Below are positions 8,547 through 18,156 of a stretch of 64,000 nucleotides of DNA, piece after piece (positions within the stretch are counted from its first letter, which is position 1; each line of letters opens with the position of its first letter). The notes beneath the pieces are model-generated. The model was not told where the DNA came from. It did no database searches and saw only the letters and a list, made by a program, of their open reading frames with translations. The stretch spans positions 4,340,001 through 4,404,000 of the forward strand of contig NZ_CP030051.1 of assembly GCF_004114975.1 (NCBI RefSeq), written 5' to 3'. This DNA comes from Bradyrhizobium guangdongense. GTDB taxonomy: Bacteria; Pseudomonadota; Alphaproteobacteria; Rhizobiales; Xanthobacteraceae. Both the position numbers and the translations under genes were made by a program.

Positions 8547-9251
8547 TTATTCGAGCTCGATGACCTGGCCGTTCGACAGCGACACGCGCCGGTCCATGCG
8601 GCCGGCGAGCTCCATGTTGTGGGTCGCGATCAGCATCGACACCTTGGTCGCCTTGACCAGCTGCATCAGGGCCTGGAACACGTGGTCGGCGGTGTGCGGA
8701 TCGAGATTGCCGGTCGGTTCGTCCGCCAGCAGCACGCGCGGCGCATTGGCGACCGCGCGCGCGATCGCGACGCGCTGCTGCTCGCCGCCCGACAGTTCGG
8801 CGGGCCGGTGCGTGATGCGGTCGCCGAGGCCGAGATAGCCGAGGATCTCCTTGGCGCGCTTGACGCTCTCGGACTTCTTCAGGCCGCGGATCATCTGCGG
8901 CAGCATGACGTTCTCCAGCGCCGAGAACTCCGGCAAGAGCCGGTGCGACTGGTAGACGAAGCCGATATCGCTGCGGCGGAGCTGGGTGCGTTCGATGTCG
9001 GGCAGCTGCGAGGTCGGCGCGCCGTTGACATAGACCTCGCCGGAATCGGGCGCCTCGAGCAGCCCTGCGATGTGCAGCAGCGTCGACTTGCCCGAGCCTG
9101 ACGGTGCGACCAGCGCGACCGACTGACCCGCCCACAGCGCCAGCTTGGCGTTGTCGAGGATCGTCAGCGCCGCCTCGCCCTGCAGATACTGCCGTTTGAT
9201 CTCGTGGAGATAGATGACCGGTACATCTTCCGCCCCCTGCTGCTGCTCCAT
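8547..9251 (-). CDS. lolD: Lipoprotein-releasing system ATPase LolD
   Basis: 234 residues. ABC ATPase of the LolCDE machine that extracts lipoproteins from the inner membrane for delivery to LolA. Walker [10 protein letters not shown] (49-57; the usual first Gly is Ala), signature [14 protein letters not shown] near residue 155, Walker [11 protein letters not shown]. Its start is 7 bp after the lolC stop, so the two form an operon. Length and gene order (proS-lolC-lolD) match the Rhizobiales arrangement. Confidence 0.95.
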   Translation of the reverse strand: MEQQQGAEDVPVIYLHEIKRQYLQGEAALTILDNAKLALWAGQSVALVAPSGSGKSTLLHIAGLLEAPDSGEVYVNGAPTSQLPDIERTQLRRSDIGFVYQSHRLLPEFSALENVMLPQMIRGLKKSESVKRAKEILGYLGLGDRITHRPAELSGGEQQRVAIARAVANAPRVLLADEPTGNLDPHTADHVFQALMQLVKATKVSMLIATHNMELAGRMDRRVSLSNGQVIELE

Positions 9252-9258
9252 CAGCCCC

Positions 9259-10539
9259 TCACTCGTACCGCAGCGCTTCGACAGGATCGAGGCGCGCGGC
9301 ACGCCACGACGGATAGAGCGTCGCCAGGAACGATAGCGTCAGCGCCATGATGACGACGGCCGTGGTCTCGCCGACGTCGATCTCAGCGGGCAGCTTCGAC
9401 AGGAAATAGAGCTCCGGCGAGAACAATTCGGTCGAGGTCAGCCAGGACAGGAATTGCCTGATCGATTCGATGTTGAGGCAGATCACGAGGCCGACGAAGA
9501 ACCCGACCAGCGTGCCGACCACGCCGATCGAGGCCCCGGTGATCAGGAAGATCCGCATGATCGAGCCTTGCGAGGCCCCCATCGTCCTGAGGATCGCGAT
9601 GTCACTGCCCTTGTCCTTCACCAGCATGATCAGGCCGGAGACGATGTTCAACGCCGCGACCAGCACGATCATGGTCAGGATCAGGAACATCACGTTGCGC
9701 TCGACCTGGAGCGCGTTGAAGAAGGTCGAGTTGCGCTGGCGCCAGTCGACCAGGAACACCGGCCGGCCCGCCGCCTCCGTCACCGCTTTGCGGAAGACGT
9801 CGATCCTGTCGGGGTTGGTGGTGAACACCTCGATTGAGGTGACGTCGTTGCTGCGGTTGAAATAGGCCTGCGCTTCGGCCAGCGGCATGAAAACCATGCC
9901 GAGATCGTATTCGGACATGCCGATCTCGAACACGGCGACGATCTTGTACGGCTTGATGCGCGGCGTGGTGCCCATCGGGGTGACTGCGCCCTTCGGCGCC
10001 ACCAGCGTCACGCTGTCGCCGGCATGGAGCGACAGCTGGTCGGCGAGGCGCCGGCCGATCGCGACGCCCTGCCCGTCGTCAAAGCCCTCGAGCGAGCCCT
10101 GCTTGATGTTCTTGGCGATCGAGGTGAGGTTGTTGAGGTCGTCGGAGCGGATGCCGCGCACCAGCACGCCGGATGCGTTCCAGGGCGATGACGCCAGCGC
10201 CTGGCCATCGACAACCGGTGCGGCGAGCCGGATCCCCTCGACCTGGCTGATACGCTCGGCGACGTCCTTCCAGTCGGTCAGCGGGGATTCCAGCGGCTGG
10301 ACCAGGATGTGGCCGTTCAGCCCGAGGATCTTGTCGAGCAGCTCCTTGCGGAAGCCGTTCATGACAGCCATCACGATGATCAGCGTGGCGACGCCGAGCA
10401 TGATGCCGAGGAAGGAGAACCCGGCGATGACCGAGATGAATCCCTCCTTGCGGCGCGCCCGCAAATAGCGCGCCGACAGCATCCACTCGAAGGGCGCGAA
10501 AGGCGCGGTTTGTACGGTTTCGGTCATGGTTTCATCCAT
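9259..10539 (-). CDS. lolC: Lipoprotein-releasing system permease LolC/LolE
   Basis: 426 residues from the ATG at 10539; an in-frame ATG at 10527 with GGATG ahead is also possible. One transmembrane helix near residues 30-55 ([15 protein letters not shown]), a large periplasmic domain, and three C-terminal helices, the MacB/FtsX-like topology of LolC/E. A single permease gene, as usual in alphaproteobacteria, implies it acts as a homodimer with LolD. It lies about 70 bp downstream of proS. Confidence 0.93.
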   Translation of the reverse strand: MDETMTETVQTAPFAPFEWMLSARYLRARRKEGFISVIAGFSFLGIMLGVATLIIVMAVMNGFRKELLDKILGLNGHILVQPLESPLTDWKDVAERISQVEGIRLAAPVVDGQALASSPWNASGVLVRGIRSDDLNNLTSIAKNIKQGSLEGFDDGQGVAIGRRLADQLSLHAGDSVTLVAPKGAVTPMGTTPRIKPYKIVAVFEIGMSEYDLGMVFMPLAEAQAYFNRSNDVTSIEVFTTNPDRIDVFRKAVTEAAGRPVFLVDWRQRNSTFFNALQVERNVMFLILTMIVLVAALNIVSGLIMLVKDKGSDIAILRTMGASQGSIMRIFLITGASIGVVGTLVGFFVGLVICLNIESIRQFLSWLTSTELFSPELYFLSKLPAEIDVGETTAVVIMALTLSFLATLYPSWRAARLDPVEALRYE

Positions 10540-10612
10540 CGCTCGATAATCCCATGATTCGGGGTCAATTGTGGCCGGATTGGCGGCCGCGGTATCGGGC
10601 GATGAACAATAT

Positions 10613-11932
10613 TCAGCCGACCAGGCGCGCGACCGCGTCCGCTGGCGACATGGTCTCGCGGGATCCGTCACTGCGCTTCTTGATCTCGACCTTCCCGTCG
10701 GCCAGCCCCTTCGGCCCGATCATGATCTGCCAGGGAATGCCGATCAGGTCGGCGGCGGCGAATTTGGCGCCGGCGCGCTGGTCGGTGTCGTCATAGAGCA
10801 CGTCGACGCCCTTGGTGGTGAGCTCGGCATAGAGCTTCTCGCAGGCGCCATCGACCGCCGCATCGCCCTGCTTGAGGTTGAGGATGGCGACGCGGAATGG
10901 CGCCACCGCCTCCGGCCATTTGATGCCGGCGTCGTCATGGCAGGCTTCGATGATGGCACCGAGCAGGCGCGACACGCCGACACCGTACGAGCCGCCATGG
11001 ATCGGCACGTCGACGCCATCAGGACCGGCGACCATCGCCTTCATCGGCTCGGAATACTTCGTGCCGAAATAGAAAATCTGCCCGACCTCGATACCGCGGG
11101 TGTTCACGCGTTTCTCGGCAGGGACTTCCTGCTCGAACCGTGCGGCGTCATGAACGTCCTCCGTCGCGGCATAGACGGAGGTCCATTGCTTGATGATCGG
11201 CGTGAGGTCGCTGTCATAGTCGACATCCTCGCCCGGCACCGGCAGATCCAGCACGTCGCGATTGATGAACACGCCGGATTCCCCGGTCTCCGCAAGCACG
11301 ATGAACTCGTGGCTGAGATCGCCGCCGATCGGACCGGTCTCGGCGCGCATCGGGATCGCCTTCAGCCCCATCCGCGCGAAGGTGCGCAAATAGGCGACGA
11401 ACATCTTGTTGTAGGCGACGCGCGCGGCAGCCTCGTTGAGGTCGAACGAATAGGCGTCCTTCATCAGGAATTCGCGGCCGCGCATCACGCCGAAACGCGG
11501 ACGCTGCTCGTCGCGGAATTTCCATTGAATATGGTAGAGATTCAGCGGCAGGTTCTTGTAGGACTTGACGTAGGCGCGGAAGATCTCGGTGATCATTTCC
11601 TCGTTGGTCGGTCCGTACAAGAGCTCGCGCTTGTGGCGGTCCGCGATGCGCAGCATCTCCGGACCGTAGGCGTCGTAACGGCCGCTCTCGCGCCAGAGGT
11701 CGGCGAGCTGGAGTGTCGGCATCAGCACCTCGATCGCACCGGACCGATCCTGCTCCTCGCGCACGATCTGCTCGATCTTCTTGAGCACCCGGAAGCCGAG
11801 CGGCAGCCAGGCATAGATGCCCGCAGCCTCCTGCCGGATCATGCCAGCGCGCAGCATCAGCCGATGCGAGACGATCTCAGCCTCTTTCGGATTTTCCTTC
11901 AGGATGGGCAGAAAGAACCGCGACAACCGCAT
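10613..11932 (-). CDS. proS: Prolyl-tRNA synthetase
   Basis: 439 residues, the short alphaproteobacterial type without the large editing insertion. Starts [15 protein letters not shown]; contains the class II motifs around [20 protein letters not shown] and [25 protein letters not shown], and a C-terminal anticodon-binding domain ([10 protein letters not shown]...). Charges tRNA-Pro. Usually preceded by the DUF1467 gene in relatives; here that gene lies 28 kb away at 40465. Confidence 0.95.
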   Translation of the reverse strand: MRLSRFFLPILKENPKEAEIVSHRLMLRAGMIRQEAAGIYAWLPLGFRVLKKIEQIVREEQDRSGAIEVLMPTLQLADLWRESGRYDAYGPEMLRIADRHKRELLYGPTNEEMITEIFRAYVKSYKNLPLNLYHIQWKFRDEQRPRFGVMRGREFLMKDAYSFDLNEAAARVAYNKMFVAYLRTFARMGLKAIPMRAETGPIGGDLSHEFIVLAETGESGVFINRDVLDLPVPGEDVDYDSDLTPIIKQWTSVYAATEDVHDAARFEQEVPAEKRVNTRGIEVGQIFYFGTKYSEPMKAMVAGPDGVDVPIHGGSYGVGVSRLLGAIIEACHDDAGIKWPEAVAPFRVAILNLKQGDAAVDGACEKLYAELTTKGVDVLYDDTDQRAGAKFAAADLIGIPWQIMIGPKGLADGKVEIKKRSDGSRETMSPADAVARLVG

Positions 11933-12079
11933 GGCGTTACTCTGGGAATCAGTGAGGAGTTGCAGTGAAACCGGATTGGGAGCGAAAACACAAGACCGGG
12001 AATGAGGAAAACCTGCTAACACGACGGAATTCCTGTCATTTTTTCCGTCGACTTCATGTCCGACTTGAACCCTGCCAAC

Positions 12080-13642
12080 TTACCGCGGGGCGACCTCGAG
12101 GTCGTCCTCGAGCGTAATCTTCTCGAAGTCGGTCACCAGCGCGTCGATCCGCATGTGCCAGCGGCCGGCAAAAGGCAACTCGACCTTGCGCACGTGCCAA
12201 TAGCCGTCGGGCCCGAGTTCAGCCTCCCGCTCCATCGGCTCGACGCCGCGCTCCGGCAGGCTCAGCGTCAGCGTCGCTTCCTTGGCCTGCAGCGGTGCCG
12301 CCTCCCCGGTCATGAGCTGGAGCACGAAATCATCCACGCCGGCCCTGCCCGGAGACACCAACACCTGGAACATCGCCTTGTCGGTGTGGATATGGATTGC
12401 CAGTGGCGTCTCGGGAATAATGGTCCGTGGCGGCGGGGTGAAGCGCCAGCCAGCGACGACGGCAAGGATGCCGAGCGCGACTCCGCATTCGAGCAGGATT
12501 GAGCGCTTGAGCACGGGCGCGGCCGCGTGATCCTTTGCTAGCGCCGGAGTCAGCCGATAACGATTGAGCGCGGCAAGCGCCAGCAACGACAAGACGAGCG
12601 CGAGCTTGACCGAGAGAATGAGGCCGTAGCTCGTTTCGACCAGTGCTCGTGGCTCTTCGAGCTGGATGACCGCAAGCAGGAGGCCGGTCAGTGCGAGCGC
12701 GGCGACCACCGGCACGGCGATACGCGAGAAGCGATTCAGGAGCGGCAGCACCGCCGGATTCGGCTTCGACAGGAGCGCCGCAAGCGGCGCCAGCGCGCCG
12801 ATCCAGAAGGCGACAGCGAGCCCGTGGACGAAGACCGCCGGTCGCGTCAACGTTTCAGGCGACGCGGTTGCGGCATGCCCGGTCATGGCGAGCGACAGGC
12901 CGACACCGGCGAATGCGATGGCCGCAAGGGCGCGCGCATACCACGCGCGGCCTAGCGCCATCAGCGCGAGCAGCATCGCTGCGATGGCGACGAGCAAAGC
13001 CGGACCGGCGCTGGTTGCAAACGCGATCGTCCAAGGAGCCATCGTCATGAACGACGCAAGCGGCAGACCGAGGAGATCGAGACCCAACACGCCGAGAGAG
13101 ACAACGGTGCTTGGGAGCCCCACGAGGAGCGCCGTGCGCGGCAGGCTCATACCCGTCATCGACCACGCAATCCAGCGGCCAAAGAACACGCCGCCAACGC
13201 CGACAAAAAGGCCAAGATAGACCCCGATCCGCGACAGCCAGATCAGCGCGTTCAACCTTCCATCCGGATTGGCTGGAGGTTGCGTAGCGGTCGGCGCGCC
13301 GACCGAGAAGATCACCGATCCCGCGACGGGATGGCCGTCCTGCGAGATCACCCGGTAGCTCACGACCGCAGTGCCCTGCGGCAGGTCCGGCGGCATGGCA
13401 ACTGAAATGCTCTCGCCCGACACCGTGACGCGCGCGTCGTCACGCGCCCTGGCCGCGCCGTCGATCAACTGGATCGCGCCCGGGACGACCGCCTCGTTGA
13501 AACGCAGTTCCACCGCCCTCGGCGCGCTGGCAAGGATGCTACCGCTCGCTGGCTCGACCGAGATCAGCGCGGCATGCGCTGATGCGCCCGTCGAGGTGCC
13601 AACAAGGAAAAGCAGCGTCGCAAGCGCAGCGAGAAGACGCAT
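12080..13642 (-). CDS. CopC-CopD fusion with C-terminal YtkA-like domain (copper transport)
   Basis: 520 residues in three parts. Residues 1-22 are a signal peptide; the mature part starts AHAALISVEPASGS, putting a histidine at the N-terminus as in CopC, and SQDGHPVAG supplies the second CopC histidine. Residues about 140-410 contain eight or so transmembrane segments of the CopD family. The last about 90 residues (after IHIHTDKAMF) resemble a YtkA-like beta domain. The ATG overlaps the TAA of the YcnI-type gene by one base (TAATG), showing translational coupling. Likely copper import across the inner membrane. Confidence 0.88.
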   Translation of the reverse strand: MRLLAALATLLFLVGTSTGASAHAALISVEPASGSILASAPRAVELRFNEAVVPGAIQLIDGAARARDDARVTVSGESISVAMPPDLPQGTAVVSYRVISQDGHPVAGSVIFSVGAPTATQPPANPDGRLNALIWLSRIGVYLGLFVGVGGVFFGRWIAWSMTGMSLPRTALLVGLPSTVVSLGVLGLDLLGLPLASFMTMAPWTIAFATSAGPALLVAIAAMLLALMALGRAWYARALAAIAFAGVGLSLAMTGHAATASPETLTRPAVFVHGLAVAFWIGALAPLAALLSKPNPAVLPLLNRFSRIAVPVVAALALTGLLLAVIQLEEPRALVETSYGLILSVKLALVLSLLALAALNRYRLTPALAKDHAAAPVLKRSILLECGVALGILAVVAGWRFTPPPRTIIPETPLAIHIHTDKAMFQVLVSPGRAGVDDFVLQLMTGEAAPLQAKEATLTLSLPERGVEPMEREAELGPDGYWHVRKVELPFAGRWHMRIDALVTDFEKITLEDDLEVAPR

Positions 13643-14160
13643 TATGGCTTGGGCAGCAGTTTTACACCGGGCGCCGGCGACTTGTCCTCATGCGGATGCG
13701 CTGTTCCCTCCGCAGGGATTTCAATCCAGCGACTGATTCCCTTCTCGCATTCCTGCACGACCGGAAAATAAAGTGTGGTGTTCGGCTTCAGGCTGTCGGT
13801 GAGGAAGCTGCTGAGGACGAACTCGTCGTAATTGTGGTCCGGCAGCTTGCCGCCGGACCAGACCACTTCCTTTGCGCCCGAGGAGAGCTTATTGCCGTGA
13901 TAATCGTATTCACTGGCGTATTCGCCCTCGATGACATCGACGTTCCAGCCGGCCTTCGGCATCGGCTTCACCGCGATCACGCCTTCGGGGATCTGCACGC
14001 GGAGCTTGACCGTCGGCGAGCCGGCGCAGCCGTGGGGCACGGCGAACACGGCCTTGTAGGATGCACCGACCGTGGCCTGCTTGCCTTCCAGATAGACGTG
14101 CGCCGCCGTGGGCGATGCGGCAACTGCAGCGAGCAGGATCAGCCAGGGTATCTTCGACAT
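13642..14160 (-). CDS. YcnI-family (DUF1775) copper-binding protein
   Basis: 172 residues. Signal peptide to ASPTAA, mature N-terminus HVYLEGKQATVG, with the N-terminal His characteristic of the family; in Bacillus YcnI a mono-histidine site binds Cu(II). VPHGCAGSP and the SGGKLPDHNYDEF segment are also family features. No C-terminal membrane anchor, so a soluble periplasmic form. Lies between the PCuAC chaperone and the CopC-CopD fusion in one transcriptional direction. Confidence 0.88.
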   Translation of the reverse strand: MSKIPWLILLAAVAASPTAAHVYLEGKQATVGASYKAVFAVPHGCAGSPTVKLRVQIPEGVIAVKPMPKAGWNVDVIEGEYASEYDYHGNKLSSGAKEVVWSGGKLPDHNYDEFVLSSFLTDSLKPNTTLYFPVVQECEKGISRWIEIPAEGTAHPHEDKSPAPGVKLLPKP

Positions 14161-14191
14161 GCTCGATCTCCCCGAGATTGGATCACACGCG

Positions 14192-14710
14192 TCACATCTT
14201 CATTCCCGAATGATCGGGCATTTTCTTCATCATGGCGCCACCACCGGGTGCCTGAGCGCCGACACCTTGGACGTCCAGCGAAACGGAGACCTTGCCGGCC
14301 TTCTCGAACTCGAGTGTAACGGGCACCTTCTCACCCTGCTTGAAGGGGCCCTTCAGATCTTGGAGCATCAGGTGATAGCCGCCGGGCGCGAGCTTCACGG
14401 TCTTGCCGGGCTCGATGACGAGGCCCTTGTCCACGGGACGCATCTTCATCACGCCGTTCTCGGTCGCCATCTCATGGACTTCGGCCTTTCCTGCGATCTC
14501 TGCTGAGACGCCGATGAGCTTGTCGGGCGCGGTCCCCTTGTTCTCGATGGTCAGGAAGCCACCGGCGACCTTGGCACCTCCAGGTGTCGCCCGGCTCCAG
14601 GCCTGCGAGATCACGAGATCGCCCGCCTTGACGTCGTCGGCGCGGACGGGGGTTACGATTACAACGGCCGAGAGGGCCGAGAGCGCGAAGAAACGTGAGA
14701 GAGGGTTCAT
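14192..14710 (-). CDS. Periplasmic copper chaperone PCu(A)C
   Basis: 172 residues. Signal peptide (MNPLSRFFALSALSAVVIV...VRA). Metal site HEM...MKM...HLM, the H(M)X10MX21HXM pattern that binds Cu(I) for delivery to cytochrome oxidase CuA or to import proteins. A Met/His-rich tail (MMKKMPDHSGMKM) gives additional copper-binding capacity. The start at 14710 is set by AAGGAAGG 9 nt upstream. Confidence 0.92.
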   Translation of the reverse strand: MNPLSRFFALSALSAVVIVTPVRADDVKAGDLVISQAWSRATPGGAKVAGGFLTIENKGTAPDKLIGVSAEIAGKAEVHEMATENGVMKMRPVDKGLVIEPGKTVKLAPGGYHLMLQDLKGPFKQGEKVPVTLEFEKAGKVSVSLDVQGVGAQAPGGGAMMKKMPDHSGMKM

Positions 14711-14729
14711 TCTGATTGCCTTCCTTGTT

Positions 14730-14740
14730 GTCATTGCGAG
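14730..14740 (+). repeat. GTCATTGCGAG core, possible repeat remnant
   Basis: 11-nt match to the GTCATTGCGAGC core that is also present at 40424-40435 and, inverted, near 38694-38704. It lies in the 41-bp gap between the chaperone start and the receptor stop. Short enough that chance is possible. Confidence 0.3.
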
Positions 14741-14751
14741 TGTCCCACCCG

Positions 14752-17211
14752 TCAGAACGAGTACTTGCCCGCGAGAACGAAAGTTCGTCCCGGGAACGGA
14801 TGGAACAGGAAATACTGCTCGTTGAAGAGATTATCGATGCCGAAGTCGAACGCGAAATTCTTCGTCGCGTTGTAGTGGATCTTCAAGTCTACAACGAAAA
14901 AGTTATCGAAGGCGCCGTAGACGTGCGGGATGATATCCGAGTTGTCCAGCGTCGAATACTGCTTGCCGCTGTAGCGCGCGGCGACCGTATAGGCCCAGCT
15001 GTCATTCGGCCGGTAGGTAACGCCGAACTTGGCGCGCCAATCGGGCACGAAAGGCACGCGCTTGCCAACCACGTTGGTTGGCCCTTTCCAGTTCGGGTCG
15101 GAGACGATCCTGGAATCGACGTAAGTGACGCTGCCGAAGACTTGTAGGCCGCTCACCAGTACATTGTCCTTGTCGGCCGACAATTCGATACCCTGCATAC
15201 GTATCGCCGCGACGTTGCTGACGGCTGTCTGCACAGACTGCGCCCCACTTGCGTCGGTCACCGTGGTTGATTGTGAGATCAACGCATTGTTGGTCCGCTC
15301 GCTGAAAACAGTCAGCCGTACCCGCCCGTTGACCCAGCGCCGTTCAAGGTTGAGCTCGCCGGTGAAGTCCTGTTCCGGCGACAAGAGCGGATTAGCCAGA
15401 TAGGTGACGCCGCCGACGCTGATGTTCTGGTAGAGCTCGGTCACCGTCGGATAGCGGTAGGCTTCGCCGAAATTCGCGGTGACGTTCCAGTCCTTGTTGG
15501 GGTCGAACGATAGCGATGCTTTCGGCGAGAAATTGGTCGAGGAGAGGCCCGGCTGCCAAGTTGGCACTGCCGACGTGACGACGCCGGCGCTGGTTGTCGT
15601 GGTGTTGAGGTTGAAGCCTTCAACCGCCTGCCAGCTTTCCAATCGGCCGCCGAGCGTCAGCTTGACGATTGGCGTGATCTTCCAGGCATCCTGCACCCAC
15701 AGGGCCTCGGTGCGCGTCTCTCCGACACCGGTCGAATAGAGCTGGCCGTTGCCGGTCCCGGGCGCATTGAACCAGACGGTCGAGGCGTAGACCGGGTTCT
15801 CCAGCCGGTAGCGGTCACCATGCACGCCAAAGCTGATTTCATGCGGGCCATCGATGCCGAACGGACGCCAGATGCCCTTGGCGTCGGCGTTCTGCCAGTT
15901 GGTGCCGTCCATTCGCGTCACTTTGCCATTCAACGAATAGCCAAGGCCCGGCGACGGCACCACAGTGAAGGGATTGACCAAGCTGTCCTGGAGATAGTTG
16001 TAGCTCGAGGCCGCAAGATCGAAGTCGAACACACCCTTGGTATCGCTCTTGAGCGAGACCGCGTTGCTCATGTGGAGCTGATCCCAGGTGTACCTGCTGT
16101 TCGCAAAGCTGCTGATGCCGCCGAACGTCGGCAAGCCCGTCGCGGTCGATTTGAGATAGGTCTGAGGATCGGAGGTCTGGTGATTGTTCCAGATGCCGAG
16201 CGAGTAAGTTACCTGCACCCATGGTGTGACATCGTTAGCGACCCGTAAGTTGCCGGACGTCTGCTCTGAGTGCGCCAGGGCACCGGTGCCCACGACGTTG
16301 GCCACGCCCCCGGTCTTGTTGAGCGCGGCAAAGCCGCCGGTCGTGCCGGCCGGGAACGAGGCATTCGTCGTGTAGCTCAACGGCTGCTGATGGCTGTCGA
16401 GATAGTTCGCGCTGACCAGCCAGGACAGCTTGCCCTCGCGATTGCCAGCGGCAGTGCTGGTCTGGCTGGTTATATAGACGTCCTTGGTGCCATATTGATT
16501 CCACGGCATCACCGAGACGGTTTCCTTCGCCACCGCAAACGGCTTGTCGGGCATCTTGGACGTGATCAGCAGAACGCCGCCGATCGAATTGCCGGGATAG
16601 GCGGCGGCGAACGGACCGTTGAGGAAATCGACCCGCCCGATCGCTTCGGGCGAAATCAGATTCCATTTCGGCGAGGCACCGGAATTGTTGTTGCCGATCA
16701 ACGCCGAGACCAGCAGGTCGTCGTAATAGATCAACGAGCGCGCGCCCGAGTTCAGGCCCCAGCTTCGCGTCGCAAGCACGGCCTGATTGTCTCCGTCATT
16801 GCGCTTCCGGACAAACAGGCTCGGCATGTATTTGACGGCGTCCTCGGGGTCCTTGAGGTTGACGATCTCATCTACCTGCTTTGCCGTGATGCTGAACGAG
16901 CGCTGCGGCAGCTGATAGCGCGCCACTGCCGGTGGCTGATCGAGCGACGCACGGGCACTGCCCGCGCCCTGCTCGTTGGCCGCAGCGACCGAAGCCGACC
17001 GCTCGACAGTCGGCTTTGTTGAATTTCTCCTGGCGCCAGCCGTTTGCACCGCCGCCCTGCGCGGCTTGGGCTTCAGCGTCGCGGGTGCATCGACGGTCAC
17101 CGCAGGTAATTCTCGCGGGCTGTTCTGGGCGAAAACGCCACTCGATGAGGCAAGCAGCGCCGCCTGAGCGGCAACGATGCTCACGCCGCAACGGGCATGA
17201 CGGGATAACAT
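14752..17211 (-). CDS. TonB-dependent outer-membrane receptor, probably for copper
   Basis: 819 residues. Signal peptide MLSRHARCG...SSGVFAQ; plug domain with FVRKRNDGDNQAVLATRS and GRVDFLNGPFAAAYPGNSIGG; a 22-strand-type barrel ending in FVLAGKYSF with a terminal Phe. The start at 17211 has AGGA at 7 nt. The substrate is inferred from context: it is followed in the same direction by PCuAC, YcnI and CopC-CopD genes and preceded by a DUF2946 gene, matching OprC/NosA-type copper receptors. A different metal or chelate cannot be excluded. Confidence 0.88.
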   Translation of the reverse strand: MLSRHARCGVSIVAAQAALLASSSGVFAQNSPRELPAVTVDAPATLKPKPRRAAVQTAGARRNSTKPTVERSASVAAANEQGAGSARASLDQPPAVARYQLPQRSFSITAKQVDEIVNLKDPEDAVKYMPSLFVRKRNDGDNQAVLATRSWGLNSGARSLIYYDDLLVSALIGNNNSGASPKWNLISPEAIGRVDFLNGPFAAAYPGNSIGGVLLITSKMPDKPFAVAKETVSVMPWNQYGTKDVYITSQTSTAAGNREGKLSWLVSANYLDSHQQPLSYTTNASFPAGTTGGFAALNKTGGVANVVGTGALAHSEQTSGNLRVANDVTPWVQVTYSLGIWNNHQTSDPQTYLKSTATGLPTFGGISSFANSRYTWDQLHMSNAVSLKSDTKGVFDFDLAASSYNYLQDSLVNPFTVVPSPGLGYSLNGKVTRMDGTNWQNADAKGIWRPFGIDGPHEISFGVHGDRYRLENPVYASTVWFNAPGTGNGQLYSTGVGETRTEALWVQDAWKITPIVKLTLGGRLESWQAVEGFNLNTTTTSAGVVTSAVPTWQPGLSSTNFSPKASLSFDPNKDWNVTANFGEAYRYPTVTELYQNISVGGVTYLANPLLSPEQDFTGELNLERRWVNGRVRLTVFSERTNNALISQSTTVTDASGAQSVQTAVSNVAAIRMQGIELSADKDNVLVSGLQVFGSVTYVDSRIVSDPNWKGPTNVVGKRVPFVPDWRAKFGVTYRPNDSWAYTVAARYSGKQYSTLDNSDIIPHVYGAFDNFFVVDLKIHYNATKNFAFDFGIDNLFNEQYFLFHPFPGRTFVLAGKYSF

Positions 17212-17298
17212 GGGGCATTCCTGACGCCGGTTCTGTTTCCGGCCATTCGACAACATCAATCGTCAACCGATGAACGGAAGCGATCACGAGGGTCATCG

Positions 17299-17676
17299 TC
17301 AGGAAAAGGAGGGAGGTCCCCGCGCCTGGGCGCTCGAGCCCTTATGGGCCGCAAGCAGGGAAGCGTCCGCTTCACGCCACACTATGCGCTCCGCGTGGCG
17401 GAGCGGAACGGAGAGTAGCGTGTACGGCGGCGAATCGAAGGACGCGCTGGCCTGCGCAAGACAACACAGAGCGCAGGCGCCGGCAGGTGCAGCGGGCGAA
17501 CCGTTCTGGTCGCTCGGGTCGCTAATACTGTGACAAATGCCGCCGGCGGCAAGCGGATCGGCAACGGCCTGGCCGGCCGCCCAGCAGGCGGCAATCGGCG
17601 CCAGTACCTGCATCGCCAGGGCGAGCAGGACGACCGGTAGGAATTTTTGCAGCCGTGAGCGCATCTGCCGAACCAT
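17299..17676 (-). CDS. DUF2946-family small protein at head of copper cluster
   Basis: 125 residues. Hydrophobic N-terminal signal (FLPVVLLALAMQVLAPIAACWA), then GGICHS and CALCC cysteine motifs. DUF2946 proteins are frequently encoded beside TonB-dependent copper receptors, and here the gene is 88 bp upstream of one. A role in copper handling in the periplasm is inferred from that. An alternative start is the ATG at 17664. Confidence 0.75.
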   Translation of the reverse strand: MVRQMRSRLQKFLPVVLLALAMQVLAPIAACWAAGQAVADPLAAGGICHSISDPSDQNGSPAAPAGACALCCLAQASASFDSPPYTLLSVPLRHAERIVWREADASLLAAHKGSSAQARGPPSFS

Positions 17677-17804
17677 TCGTTCGTCTGCTAATTAAACACC
17701 GCCCCCATTCCGAGTCGAGATCGGTTCCGTCGCCTTCTTGGCCCAGCGCAAGTTTTCTCAGGAATCGTGGCTATGACAGTTCACTACGGACTGCAGTCCA
17801 GCAT

Positions 17805-17818
17805 TTGAGGCAGGTCAA
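17805..17818. promoter_or_regulatory. Candidate FNR/FixK-type box
   Basis: TTGAGGCAGGTCAA fits TTGA-N6-TCAA, within the Bradyrhizobium FixK2 pattern TTG-N8-CAA. It is symmetric, so it could serve the copper cluster (start 17676) or plus-strand transcription toward the globin. No convincing -10 sequence was found at the class II distance in either direction. Confidence 0.35.
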
Positions 17819-18106
17819 AACCTGGCCCATCGGATGCGGACCCACACATTTTCCTATATTTGTCATATACTTACACGAAAAAAGGCCTATCGTTGCGTCA
17901 GCCGCTCATATTTTGAACAATCGTTGCCGAAAATGATGACAAGTGAGAAAAGTTGATCTAGCATCCTTCTTGCTCAGGCCTGACCGCGAGGTCGAAGTCT
18001 GGTGGTCCAAGTCTCGGGAGGAGCCCCTGACGCGCAAAACGCAGCGTCGCCCCGCCAATCAAGATCAAATCTTAGAATCGGGGATAATAGGGTCGACACA
18101 ATTTTT

Positions 18107-18136
18107 GAGCGGGGCCAGGGCCCCGCTCTTTTTTTG
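18107..18136 (+). terminator. Strong rho-independent terminator without an upstream gene
   Basis: GAGCGGGGCC / GGCCCCGCTC stem with a very short loop, followed by seven or more Ts. The T-tract exists only in the plus direction. No plus-strand gene precedes it, and the globin gene begins about 20 nt later, so it either ends a small RNA or acts as an attenuator for the globin. Confidence 0.85.
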
Positions 18137-18156
18137 CCTGCGCGGCTGATGCGCCG

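Larger units (their letters stand above)
17677..18156. other. 480-bp intergenic region with regulatory signals, no supported protein gene
   Basis: Holds an FNR/FixK-like palindrome (17805-17818), a 12-bp palindrome GGACTGCAGTCC (17788-17799), an AT-rich stretch (17849-17940) and a strong plus-strand terminator (18107-18136). Open frames here lack ribosome-binding sites and family resemblance. The terminator with no plus-strand gene ahead makes a small RNA plausible. Confidence 0.5.

Noticed and set aside
17943..18149. GTG-initiated 68-codon frame ahead of the globin
   Set aside because: It runs straight through the terminator hairpin, has no ribosome-binding site and resembles no family.
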